Origin: Pseudorhodobacter antarcticus
GTDB taxonomy: Bacteria; Pseudomonadota; Alphaproteobacteria; Rhodobacterales; Rhodobacteraceae
Direction: 5' to 3'
Assembly: GCA_945860375.1 (NCBI GenBank)
Contig: CAMAQR010000050.1
Location: 1 to 24,807, forward strand
DNA: 24,807 bases
This document shows positions 7,498-15,801 of this stretch, in pieces (the first letter of the stretch is position 1; every line of letters starts with the position of its first letter). The notes under the pieces were generated by a model. The model had not been told where the DNA came from. It saw nothing but the letters and a program-made list of their open reading frames with translations, and did not search any database. The position numbers and the translations under genes were made by a program.

Positions 7498-8142
7498 TTG
7501 CAGACCCAATCTCCCCCGCAAAAGCCCGTTACCATCGCTTTGGCCAACAGCAATCCGCTGGTCCTGACCGCCATGGCCGAGATTTTTGACCGCGATCCGC
7601 GCTTTTCGCTGGTCACCACGTCGGCCAGCGCCGAAGGCTTTCTGGGCGCAGTCATGCGCATTGCGGTGTCGGTGGGGGTGATTGACTGGGCCCTGCCCGC
7701 TTTGGGTGGCCAAAAACTGATCGAGGTGTTGCGCGATCAGCCCACCGCCCCGCGTCTTGTGGTTTACGGCGACGAGTCGCACGGCGATCTGCCGCGCCTT
7801 GCAATGATCGCGGGCTCTGCCGGTTTTGTCGGTCAGAATGCGCCCATCGAAAAGCTGTTGGACACCTGCTTTGCTGTCGCCGCCGGTCAGATGGTCTTTC
7901 CCTTCCTTGACATCCGGGAGTTGCAATCTGATCCCATGCTGCAGCTCACCAAACGCGAGCGCAGTCTGCTGGAAGCGTTGGCCAAGGGCCTGACCAACCG
8001 CGAATTGGCGCGTGACTTTGCCATCTCGGACAACACGGTGAAATTCCACCTCAGCAACCTTTTTGAAAAGCTGGGCGTCGGTAATCGCACAAAGGCCATC
8101 GCTTTTTACTATGGCACCCGCAGCGCGGGCAGTGCTGTCTGA
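7498..8142 (+). CDS. LuxR/FixJ-type response regulator with degenerate receiver, likely serine-cycle regulator
   Basis: A 214-residue protein with a receiver-like N-terminal domain (about 10-130) and a LuxR-type helix-turn-helix at 149-205 (LTKRERSLLEALAKGLTNREL, then SDNTVKFHLSNLFEKLGVGNRTKA). The phospho-acceptor position may be Asp63 in VIDWALP. The acidic pocket that normally binds Mg2+ is replaced by Asn-Ser-Asn (residues 17-19 in ALANSNP), so canonical phosphorylation is doubtful. No partner kinase is in the window. The start is TTG 7498 with AAAGG seven bases upstream; no ATG exists before the domain. It is divergent from the sgaA operon and lies 108 bases before mcl. This position suggests it controls one or both transcription units, in place of the LysR-type QscR known from Methylobacterium. 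Confidence 0.8.
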   Translation: MQTQSPPQKPVTIALANSNPLVLTAMAEIFDRDPRFSLVTTSASAEGFLGAVMRIAVSVGVIDWALPALGGQKLIEVLRDQPTAPRLVVYGDESHGDLPRLAMIAGSAGFVGQNAPIEKLLDTCFAVAAGQMVFPFLDIRELQSDPMLQLTKRERSLLEALAKGLTNRELARDFAISDNTVKFHLSNLFEKLGVGNRTKAIAFYYGTRSAGSAV

Positions 8143-8181
8143 AAGCAAAATCAGCGCGACCGAAATGCAAATATTTTCTGC

Positions 8182-8210
8182 TTGACAGGAAATTTTATTT
8201 CGCGGCATCT
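8182..8210 (+). promoter_or_regulatory. Candidate sigma70-type promoter upstream of mcl
   Basis: A perfect TTGACA at 8182-8187 is followed after 17 bases by GCATCT, a weak -10 (8205-8210). The region upstream, 8163-8180, is AT-rich. It lies about 40 bases ahead of the mcl start in a 108-base gap after the regulator gene, so mcl may have its own promoter in addition to read-through. Confidence 0.4.
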
Positions 8211-8250
8211 CTACTGCCCATCGCCACACCCCTTTGAAAGGATCCGCGCC

Positions 8251-9228
8251 ATGAGCTTTCACGTCATCGAACAAGCCCCCGCACGACTAAACCGCAGCGA
8301 ACTCGCCGTGCCGGGTAGCGCGCCTCAAATGTTTGAAAAGGCGGCACAATCTGATGCGGATGTGATCTTCCTTGATCTCGAAGATGCGGTTGCCCCCGAT
8401 GACAAGGCGCAGGCCCGCAAGAACATCATCAAGGCGCTGAATGAAATTGACTGGGGCAAGAAAACCATGTCGGTGCGCATCAACGGGCTGGATACCCACT
8501 ACATGTACCGCGATGTTGTCGACGTGGTGGAACAGGCGGGCGAGCGTCTGGATCTGATCATGGTGCCCAAGGTTGGCACCGCCGCCGATGTCTATGCGGT
8601 CGACATGATGGTCACCCAGATCGAGGCCGCAAAGGGATATAAAAAGCGGATCGGCTTTGAGCATATCATCGAAACCGCACTGGGAATGCAGAACGTCTCG
8701 GCCATCGCGGCGGCGTCAAAGCGGAATGAGTCTCTACACTTTGGGGTTGCAGACTATGCCGCATCAACCCGGGCGCGCACCACCGTGATCGGCGGCGTGA
8801 ACCCCGATTATGCCGTGCTGACCGACCAGTTGGAAGACGGATCACGTGCCGTGCATTGGGGCGATATGTGGCACTATGCGCTGGCCCGGATGGTGGTGGC
8901 GGCACGGGCAAATGGCTTGCGTCCGGTCGATGGTCCGTTTGGCGATTTTTCTGATCCGGATGGCTACCGCTATGCCGCCAAACGCGCGGCAGTGCTGGGC
9001 TGCGAAGGCAAATGGGCGATCCACCCCAGCCAGATCGCACTGGCAAATGACACCATGAGCCCGTCCGAGGCCGAAGTGACCCGCGCGCGGCGTATCATCG
9101 AGGCGATGACGGCGGCGGCGGCCGAAGGCAAAGGTGCCGTGTCCTTGGATGGCCGTCTGATCGACTACGCCTCGATCCGGCAGGCCGAAGTGCTGGTCGA
9201 AAAAGCCCGCCAGATCGCGGCGGGCTGA
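8251..9228 (+). CDS. mcl: L-malyl-CoA / beta-methylmalyl-CoA lyase
   Basis: A 325-residue HpcH/HpaI-type CitE-like lyase, the size of Rhodobacter Mcl1. Diagnostic segments are VIFLDLEDAVAPDDKAQAR (38-56), with the CoA-site acidic motif, and VRINGLDT, with substrate-binding Arg77. Also present are metal ligands Glu141 (HIIETALG) and Asp168 (GVADYAAS), and the C-terminal GKWAIHPSQI (253-262). It cleaves malyl-CoA to glyoxylate and acetyl-CoA, regenerating the acceptor of the serine cycle. In ethylmalonyl-CoA-pathway organisms the same enzyme also handles methylmalyl-CoA. ATG 8251 has AAAGGA eight bases upstream; in-frame upstream codons to 8182 lack family similarity. The glycerate kinase gene follows after about 20-30 bases. 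Confidence 0.9.
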   Translation: MSFHVIEQAPARLNRSELAVPGSAPQMFEKAAQSDADVIFLDLEDAVAPDDKAQARKNIIKALNEIDWGKKTMSVRINGLDTHYMYRDVVDVVEQAGERLDLIMVPKVGTAADVYAVDMMVTQIEAAKGYKKRIGFEHIIETALGMQNVSAIAAASKRNESLHFGVADYAASTRARTTVIGGVNPDYAVLTDQLEDGSRAVHWGDMWHYALARMVVAARANGLRPVDGPFGDFSDPDGYRYAAKRAAVLGCEGKWAIHPSQIALANDTMSPSEAEVTRARRIIEAMTAAAAEGKGAVSLDGRLIDYASIRQAEVLVEKARQIAAG

Positions 9229-9246
9229 ACACTGACAGGCGTCAGT

Positions 9247-10498
9247 TTGGCCGGGATGCGGCAAATAGCGACCGACTTGTTTCGCTGCGCCTTGATCGCG
9301 GCCGACCCGGGACTGGCGCTGGAAGCAAAGTTGAACGCGACGCCCTTCCCGCTCCCCGAATCTTGGGGGGCGGACCATCGTGATTGCCGTTGGAAAAGCC
9401 GCGGTTCCGATGATGAAAACCGCGCTGCGGCACGTGGACCAGCGTCAGGCAATCTTAGTGACGAACTACGAAAATAGTGCGGAAATACCGGGTGTTGAGT
9501 GCTATGCTTCGGGGCATCCGGTGCCTGATGACAATGGCGCCAATGCCGCCCTTGCGGTGGTCCGGCACCTCACGAATGCTCAGGCACCTGACCGGGTCAT
9601 CGCACTGATTTCGGGGGGAGGATCCGCGCTGTTGCCCGCCCCGGCTGCGGTGCTTTCTCTGATTCACAAGACCATCGTCAACCGCCTGCTGCTGGGTGCC
9701 GGTTTTGACATCACCCGGATTAATCTGGTGCGACAGAACCTGTCTCAACCCAAGGGGGGCGGCTTTCTGCGACTGGCCACCCCCGCCCCGGTGACCGCCT
9801 ATATCCTGTCCGACGTGATCGGCGGTGATCTGCGGGTGATCGCCAGCGGTCCGACATCCGCCCCGCTCGGCACCGCCGCCGATGCGCTGGCAGTGCTGCA
9901 GGCTGGGGGGATATGGGATCAGTTGCCCATCGAAGTTCGCCGGCATCTCGGCCGGGCGGAACCAACAGTGCCACTCCTGCCGCCGGCGACCAATGTGTTG
10001 ATCGGCAGCAATCGCCAAAGCCTTGCCGCCGTGCTGGCAGAGGCGAGCAGATGGCAGGCCCCGATTGTCAGTGATCATCTTAACGGCGACGTCGCCAACG
10101 CCTGCTACCCGATCATCAAGGCCGCCCAAGCCGCCCCGAAAAATCGCCCGGCCTGCCTGATCTTTGGCGGCGAAACCACGGTCATCCTGCGCGGCACCGG
10201 ACTCGGCGGGCGCAACCAGGAACTCGCCCTGCGTGTTGCAATAGCCGCGCAGGGCCTTGACAGAAAATGGGTATTCCGAAGCGGCGGAACCGATGGGCGC
10301 GACGGCCCGACCGATGCCGCCGGTGGTCTGGTGGACCGCCAAAGCATGACCTGAATGAAACATGCCGGCATCGACCCGGCGCGGGTCTTGGCCGATAATG
10401 ACAGCCACACCGCGCTGAAAGCGTCGGGCGATCTGCTGATCACCGGGGCGACCGGCACCAATGTCGCGGATGTGCAGATCCTGCTGATTTCCCCCTAG
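9247..10498 (+). pseudogene. gck: Glycerate 2-kinase (MOFRL/GckA type), broken by a frameshift and a stop
   Basis: The parts together resemble a full-length glycerate 2-kinase of about 415 residues. From TTG 9247 or ATG 9256 the first frame reads DLFRCALIAADPGLALEAKL up to a G6 run at 9365-9370. Homology then continues in another frame as RTIVIAVGKAAVPMMKTAL, with the kinase motif LISGGGSALLPAP, GPTSAPLG, FGGETTV and GLGGRNQELAL. A TGA at 10352-10354 interrupts that frame, and the C-terminus ([16 protein letters not shown], then [18 protein letters not shown]) continues in the same frame to TAG 10496-10498. The enzyme would make 2-phosphoglycerate from glycerate, completing the serine cycle. 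It is cotranscribed with mcl. A single-base slip in the G6 run and a CGA-to-TGA change would explain both lesions; sequencing error is the alternative. Confidence 0.8.
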
Positions 10499-10960
10499 GC
10501 TCGAACCCCAATCAAGCTTTTGAAGTGGCCTGTTTCATCTGATTAACACCCGGCAACCCGCACCAAGACATCATCGAAACCATCGAACCTTATGGCGATT
10601 GCGGGCGATCGGCTACCGGCCAACGGAAGGCCCAAGACCACGCCACACAATGGCTCTGGACCTACGACAACGACCGCCCGAACATCCCTTTCATGGTTTG
10701 CATGCAGACCATTGCCGGACTACGGGGCATCGGCGGCAACACACCCGCACAGATACTGAAAATGGCCGCATAAGTTCTACGACGGCACCCCGTTATTAAA
10801 TGGGGGGATTAACCAACTAGCCGACGTCAAGGCGGGATGATCTGATAGGATAGCGTTCGGGACGATCCCAAGAACCTCTTTGCTGCATTGGGCTTGTGTT
10901 CGAAGACGACTGTCAAGACGGGCTCAAGCACGGCCTGTCGCAATGCGCGAGAACGAGACC
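10499..10960. other. Intergenic stretch between gck and the MalT-like regulator
   Basis: Apart from the IS3 transposase tail and its presumed right end, I see no gene here. Bases 10813-10960 hold no clear promoter or terminator. An in-frame upstream extension of the regulator begins at 10880, but it lacks a ribosome-binding site and family similarity. Confidence 0.45.
10558..10812 (+). mobile_element. IS3-family transposase OrfB tail, degenerate remnant
   Basis: The frame ending at TAA 10771-10773 carries AQDHATQWLWTYDNDRPN and GIGGNTPAQILKMAA, the characteristic C-terminus of IS3-family OrfB (typically WLWTYNNDRPNMGIGGITPAQKLKMAA, split here). The order is disturbed by two extra stretches of about 14 residues, one before AQDHAT and one replacing the Met before GIGG. 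The catalytic DDE core is missing upstream. After the stop, the run AATGGGGGGATTA near 10799-10811 looks like an IS3 right end. It lies about 60 bases after the broken glycerate kinase gene. No left end is visible. Confidence 0.6.
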
Positions 10961-13681
10961 ATGCTGATCGAAACCAAGTTGAGATTGCCTCTGCCGGTGC
11001 AAAGCGAATTGGTGCGGGTAGATTTGCTTACGCAATTGGACCAAGTGGCGCAGCGCCGTTTGGCCATCGTCTCGGCCCCGACCGGATTCGGTAAATCGAC
11101 CCTGCTGGCGCAATGGGCCAATCGGTTGAAAGAGCAGGGCTGCGCCGTTGGCTGGCTGTCAGCGGATGCGCAGGACAATGAGATCGGGCGCTTTGTGCGC
11201 TATCTGGTGGCGGCAATCCGGCGGGCAGATCCGACCTGTTGTCCGGATTTACCGGGCCTGATCGCCTCCAGCCCGTTGCTGCCAACCGACACAATCCTTT
11301 CAGGTCTGGTCAATGGTCTGAACCAAAGTGCGGTGCCGTTGTTTTTGGTGATTGACGATTTTCATCACCTAACATCGCCCGACATCGCGCGTTTCGTGGA
11401 AAGCCTGCTTGCCTATGGCCCCACCGGATTTCATCTGATTCTCGGCGCGCGCGAAGAGGTTTCGTTGCAGCTTGCTGGCTTGCGCGCGCGGGGCCAACTG
11501 GTCAGGCTTGATGAATACCAGTTGCGGTTTTCGATGGCGCAGACCGAAACCTACTTGAATGATCATCTCTCGCTGGCCCTGTCCGCCGCAGAAGTCATGA
11601 CTCTGCACCACCGCACCGAAGGCTGGATCGTCGGGCTGCATCTAGCCTCGCTTTCTCTGGCAGGTGCCACCGACAAATCCGCGTTTCTGGCACGATTTTC
11701 CGGCACCGAAGACGATATCGCCAGCTTTCTGGGGCAAGAGGTTCTCAGCCGCCAGTCGCCAGAGATTCTTGACTTCCTGCTTTGCACCGCGATCCTTGAT
11801 CGCTTTTCTGCCCCTTTGGCTGACGCTTTGACCGGTAAACGCCATTCCGACGCTGTGATCGCCCAGATCGAGGCGGCAAATCTGTTCGTCATCCCGCTTG
11901 ACCGCGAGCGCGTCTGGTTTCGCTATCACGCCTTGTTCGCCGATCTGCTGCGCGAAGTGCTGACACGGCAAGACCCGGCCCGCGCCAAACGTCTGCATCT
12001 GCGCGCCGCGCAATGGCTGTCCGGCGCGGATTTCACCGCCGATGCCGTCCAACATGCGCTGGCTGCGGGGGAACGCGACATGGCCGCCAGTCTGGTCGAG
12101 ACTTGCTGTATGCCGTTGATCCGCAGCAGTAACATAGCCCAGGTGCGCGCTTGGCTGGGCCGCTTGCCCCCCGAGATCATCGAAAAGCGCCCCCGGCTGC
12201 AACTGGCGCAGGTATGGATAAATTTCCATATCAGCCTGCCGATGGACGCCGCGCGCATTCTGCGCCGGGTGCGCGATCAATTGGGAAAACAGGCGGCGGA
12301 AGGCACGCTGAGCGCGCAAGATATCGAAGAATTCCGGGCTGAAATGCTGGTGCTGACCGCAGGGATCGCGTCGGCCGCCGACCATTCGCGGATGGGTGCG
12401 CAGATTGCCACCCGCGCTTTGCGCGAGGTTCCGGCGCGCATGGGCTTCCTGCGCGGTGTGGCGGGAAACGTGCTGGGTTTTTCTCAGTATTCGATGGGCA
12501 ACCTTGACGCCAGCCGCTTCGCCTGCCTGCAGGCCCGTGAAAGCCATCATTCCGGGCAGTCGAATTTCGGGGTTCTTTATTCCGACCTGATCCTTGGGCT
12601 GGTGGACAAGGCGGCAGGCGATCTGGCGGCGGCCTCTGCGCGGTTTTCACGTGCCACCGACCTTGCCCGCATCTCGGACGGAACGGGGTCTTACAGCGAA
12701 GCAATGGTGGGAATCTTTGAGGCTGAGATTCTGTATGAACGCAACGATCTTGCCGCCGCCGAACGTCTTTACCTGCAACACCGCCCCTTGATTGAGGAAT
12801 GCGGCCTCGTCGTGCATGACATGAGCTGCAAGTTGCTTGGCGCGCGTTTGGCGGCGGCAAGTGGCCATTTCGAACAGGCCCTGAATGCGCTGGAAGCGGC
12901 AGAACGGCAGGGTCAGAAAAACCACTATCGCAGACTGTTCGCGGCCGCCTTGCATGAACGCGTCAAGCTGCTGCTGCAGCGCGGTGAGGCCAAATACGCC
13001 CGGCTGATCCTGACATCGCGCGGAATTGACGACGCTTGGCTTGCTGGAAGCAGCGGGCTGCGCCCGTCTGCCGATTTTGAACATCTGGCGATGGCGCGGG
13101 TTCTGATTGCGGAAGATCGCCCTGAGGCCGCGTTGCGCCTGACCGAACCCTTGGCCGCGCGGCTGAAACACGATGGCCGTTTGCGGCGACTGGCGCAGGT
13201 GCGGGCCCTGGCTGCGATTGCGGCGTTTCGGTCAGGCAACGGGCTGGCCGCACTGGCCGCCATCTCGGATGCGGTCAAGCTGTCGTTGCCGGGCGGCGCG
13301 CAGCGATCGCTGATCGAAGAAGGCCCGGCCTTGCAAGAGGTGATCAGTTTCGCACGGGGCAAAATTCCCGCATGGCGTAATCCGGCTGATCCCGTTGCGC
13401 AATTTGTGGCCGGCCTTGGCCCCGCCACTGGACCTAAAGCCACCGCTTCGACAGCCGCCAGCCACGCAGCCGACCTTAGCCCGCGCGAGGCCGAGATTGC
13501 CCGCCTCTTGGGCGATGGTCTGGCCAACCGTGACATAAGTGCTCGCCTGTCGATGGCGCCTGATACGGTGAAATGGCACCTGAAAAACATCTTTGGCAAG
13601 CTTGGGGCCGCCAACCGCACCCAAGCCGTCTTGCGGCTGCAACAGATCGGGTTTGGCGGCATTACTCAAAAGGGTGGGTAG
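10961..13681 (+). CDS. MalT-like ATP-binding LuxR-family transcriptional activator
   Basis: A 906-residue protein from ATG 10961; ATG 10943 or 10880 would extend it. The start MLIETKLRLP is typical of the MalT/LAL family. A STAND-type NTPase follows, with Walker A APTGFGKST (39-47) and a Walker B-like LFLVIDDFHHL near 130-140. Next are a winged-helix region with YHALFADLLREVL and a long TPR-like helical sensor section (about 370-820). A LuxR helix-turn-helix closes it at 839-900 (LSPREAEIARLLGDGLANRD, then DTVKWHLKNIFGKLGAANRTQ). Such proteins oligomerise on ATP and an inducer, then activate transcription. The gene faces the amidase-deacetylase-ABC operon with only 84 bases between, so it is probably its dedicated regulator. 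The inducer is unknown, presumably the imported compound or a product. Confidence 0.85.
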   Translation: MLIETKLRLPLPVQSELVRVDLLTQLDQVAQRRLAIVSAPTGFGKSTLLAQWANRLKEQGCAVGWLSADAQDNEIGRFVRYLVAAIRRADPTCCPDLPGLIASSPLLPTDTILSGLVNGLNQSAVPLFLVIDDFHHLTSPDIARFVESLLAYGPTGFHLILGAREEVSLQLAGLRARGQLVRLDEYQLRFSMAQTETYLNDHLSLALSAAEVMTLHHRTEGWIVGLHLASLSLAGATDKSAFLARFSGTEDDIASFLGQEVLSRQSPEILDFLLCTAILDRFSAPLADALTGKRHSDAVIAQIEAANLFVIPLDRERVWFRYHALFADLLREVLTRQDPARAKRLHLRAAQWLSGADFTADAVQHALAAGERDMAASLVETCCMPLIRSSNIAQVRAWLGRLPPEIIEKRPRLQLAQVWINFHISLPMDAARILRRVRDQLGKQAAEGTLSAQDIEEFRAEMLVLTAGIASAADHSRMGAQIATRALREVPARMGFLRGVAGNVLGFSQYSMGNLDASRFACLQARESHHSGQSNFGVLYSDLILGLVDKAAGDLAAASARFSRATDLARISDGTGSYSEAMVGIFEAEILYERNDLAAAERLYLQHRPLIEECGLVVHDMSCKLLGARLAAASGHFEQALNALEAAERQGQKNHYRRLFAAALHERVKLLLQRGEAKYARLILTSRGIDDAWLAGSSGLRPSADFEHLAMARVLIAEDRPEAALRLTEPLAARLKHDGRLRRLAQVRALAAIAAFRSGNGLAALAAISDAVKLSLPGGAQRSLIEEGPALQEVISFARGKIPAWRNPADPVAQFVAGLGPATGPKATASTAASHAADLSPREAEIARLLGDGLANRDISARLSMAPDTVKWHLKNIFGKLGAANRTQAVLRLQQIGFGGITQKGG

Positions 13682-13719
13682 GTTTTCGGCGCGTTACCCG
13701 GAAGGGGCGGGACAACGAT

Positions 13720-13744
13720 TTGCCATGGTGCAACCCTGTGCAAC
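13720..13744. promoter_or_regulatory. Candidate operator ahead of the amidase gene
   Basis: Two direct copies of GTGCAAC occur at 13728-13734 and 13738-13744, ten bases apart. A TTGC at 13720-13723 forms an inverted pair with GCAA at 13730-13733. Helically phased direct half-sites would suit an oligomeric MalT-type activator, but they do not match the MalT box itself. The site lies 22 bases before the start codon, so it could overlap the promoter or leader. Confidence 0.3.
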
Positions 13745-13765
13745 GTAAAAGCAGTTGGAGGCACC

Positions 13766-14662
13766 ATGCGACCACTCTCTGTTGCCGTGACACAGATGGC
13801 TTGCAGCTGGAATCGCGCCGACAACATCCGTCAGGCCTGCGGGCTGGTCGAGCTTGCCGCCGAAAAGGGCGCGCAGGTGGTGGTGCTGCAAGAGCTGTTC
13901 GAAACCCCGTTCTTTTGCATCGACAAAGACCCCGTCTATAACTCCGAGGCGACGACTGTGGCCACCAACCCCGCGATTGCCGCGATCCGCCCGCTGGCGA
14001 AAAAGCTGGGCGTCGTGGTGCCGGTTTCATTCTTTGAACTGGCGGATGATGGCCGCCGCTTCAATTCGCTGGCAATTGTCGATGCCGACGGCGAGGTGCT
14101 GGGCCTTTACCGCAAGTCGCACATCCCCGATTTTCCAGCCTATGAAGAGGCATTTTACTTTGCGCCGGGCGATACGGGTTTCAAGGTCTGGAACACCAAG
14201 CACGTCAAGTTGGGCTGCGGGATCTGCTGGGATCAATGGTTCCCAGAACCCGCCCGGATCATGTCGCTGTCAGGGGCCGAATTGCTGATGTACCCCACCG
14301 CGATTGGCAAACCGATGCGGCCCATGACTGGCGAGCCCACCAATTCCAAACCGCACTGGCAACAGACCATGCAGGGCCATGCTGCGGCGAATATGGTCGT
14401 CCTTGCCGCGTCAAACCGCGTTGGCGTCGAAACCGGGCGCACAGATGAAACCCAGTTTTATGGCGGCTCTTTTGTGGCCGACGCCACCGGAACCAAGGTG
14501 CTTGAACTGGACGAGGTCACCCCCGGCGTAGCGGTGACCACCTTTGATCTGGATGCGATTGCGGCATTTCGCAAATACTGGGGCATCTTCCGCACCCGCA
14601 GGCCCGATTTGTACCAGCCCATCATCTCACAGGCGGAACCCGCCTATCTGTCTGTAAGGTAA
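13766..14662 (+). CDS. Carbon-nitrogen hydrolase, N-carbamoylputrescine amidase-like
   Basis: A 298-residue nitrilase-superfamily enzyme of the AguB branch. The catalytic triad is Glu43 (LQELFETPFF), Lys117 (YRKSHIPD) and Cys154 (GICWDQWFPE). The AguB-like substrate region TAIGKPMRP, HWQQTMQGHAAAN, ASNRVG and FYGGSF is also present. AguB hydrolyses N-carbamoylputrescine to putrescine, CO2 and ammonia. No agmatine deiminase gene lies here, so the natural substrate may be another omega-amide or carbamoyl compound. GGAG sits seven bases before ATG 13766. It is the first gene of a run that continues with the deacetylase-like gene nine bases after its stop, then the ABC importer. Cytoplasmic, with no signal peptide. 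Confidence 0.85.
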   Translation: MRPLSVAVTQMACSWNRADNIRQACGLVELAAEKGAQVVVLQELFETPFFCIDKDPVYNSEATTVATNPAIAAIRPLAKKLGVVVPVSFFELADDGRRFNSLAIVDADGEVLGLYRKSHIPDFPAYEEAFYFAPGDTGFKVWNTKHVKLGCGICWDQWFPEPARIMSLSGAELLMYPTAIGKPMRPMTGEPTNSKPHWQQTMQGHAAANMVVLAASNRVGVETGRTDETQFYGGSFVADATGTKVLELDEVTPGVAVTTFDLDAIAAFRKYWGIFRTRRPDLYQPIISQAEPAYLSVR

Positions 14663-14671
14663 GGAAAACTC

Positions 14672-15772
14672 ATGGCAACCGGTTTCGTCTTTCACGAACT
14701 TTACCTTTGGCACAACACCGGCAATGCCGCGATGTTTCACCCATCCTGCCTGACCGTGCAGCCCGGCGAGCACGTCGAAAACCCTGAGACCAAGCGCAGG
14801 ATGAAGAATCTGTTAGAGGTGTCGGGTCTGACCGATCATCTGGTAAACCTCAAACCGCGCCCGGCCACCGACGATGAACTGACCCGCTTTCACACGCACG
14901 CCCATATTGAAAAAATTCGCACAATGAGCGCCGCAGGCGGCGGCGATGCCAGCGAATTGACCCCCTTCGGTGCCGGTAGCTTCGAGATTGCCAAGCTTGC
15001 AGCTGGGGGGGCGATTGTCGCCATTGACGCTGTGTTGCGCGGTCATGTGACAAACTCCTACGCCCTGATCCGCCCGCCGGGGCATCACGCGCTGGCCGAT
15101 CTGGGGATGGGGTTCTGCCTGTTTGGCAACGCCGCCATCGCCATCCATCATGGCCGCGCCGTGCATGGTCTGGGCCGTGTCGCGGTGGTTGACTGGGATG
15201 TGCATCATGGCAATGGCACGCAGGCCGCGTTTTATGACGACCCCGAAACCCTGACCATCTCGCTGCATGCCGACAACCTTTTCCCAGCCAATTCTGGCAC
15301 CTTGGCCGAACGGGGCGAGGGCAGGGGTTTCGGTGCCAATCTCAACGTCCCGTTGCCACCAGGCTGTGGTGATGGCGCCTATCTGGAGGCAATGCGCCGC
15401 GTGGTTTTACCCGCATTGCAACGCTTCAAGCCTGAAATCATCGTCGTGGCCTGTGGGTTTGATGCCTCGGCCGCCGATCCGTTGGGACGGATGATGGTTA
15501 CATCGGACGGATACCGCCAGATTACGGCCATGGTAATGCAGGCAGCGGATGCGCTGTGCGGGGGGCGTATCATGATGACCCACGAAGGCGGCTATTCGGC
15601 CAACTACGTGCCCTATTGCGGTCTGGCGGTTCTGGAACAACTGACCGGTGTTCGAAGTGGCGTGGCGGATCCGTTTCTGGAACACTTTACCACCTATGGC
15701 CAACAGGCTCTGCAACCCCATCAATCCGCCGCCATCGACGCGGCTGCGGCACTGCTCGAAGACATAAAATAA
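14672..15772 (+). CDS. Class II histone deacetylase-like / acetylpolyamine amidohydrolase-family enzyme
   Basis: A 366-residue zinc hydrolase of the arginase/deacetylase fold. Active-site features are the double histidine His138-His139 (RPPGHHA), zinc ligands Asp176 and His178 (DWDVHHGNGT) and Asp264 (CGFDASAADPLG), and the transition-state tyrosine Tyr308 (HEGGYS). Bacterial members deacylate amines such as acetylpolyamines; histones are not the target in bacteria. AAGG lies seven bases before ATG 14672, nine bases after the amidase stop, so the two are cotranslated. Pairing a deacylase with an amidase and an importer suggests stepwise removal of N-acyl or N-carbamoyl groups from an imported amine. 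The exact substrate is not evident. Confidence 0.85.
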   Translation: MATGFVFHELYLWHNTGNAAMFHPSCLTVQPGEHVENPETKRRMKNLLEVSGLTDHLVNLKPRPATDDELTRFHTHAHIEKIRTMSAAGGGDASELTPFGAGSFEIAKLAAGGAIVAIDAVLRGHVTNSYALIRPPGHHALADLGMGFCLFGNAAIAIHHGRAVHGLGRVAVVDWDVHHGNGTQAAFYDDPETLTISLHADNLFPANSGTLAERGEGRGFGANLNVPLPPGCGDGAYLEAMRRVVLPALQRFKPEIIVVACGFDASAADPLGRMMVTSDGYRQITAMVMQAADALCGGRIMMTHEGGYSANYVPYCGLAVLEQLTGVRSGVADPFLEHFTTYGQQALQPHQSAAIDAAAALLEDIK

Positions 15773-15801
15773 CAATCAAAAACAGGGAAATGGAGACGAA
15801 A

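Noticed and set aside
11642..12550. Minus-strand open frame of 302 codons inside the MalT-like regulator
   Set aside because: It is entirely antisense to the regulator's sensor region and lacks any motif.
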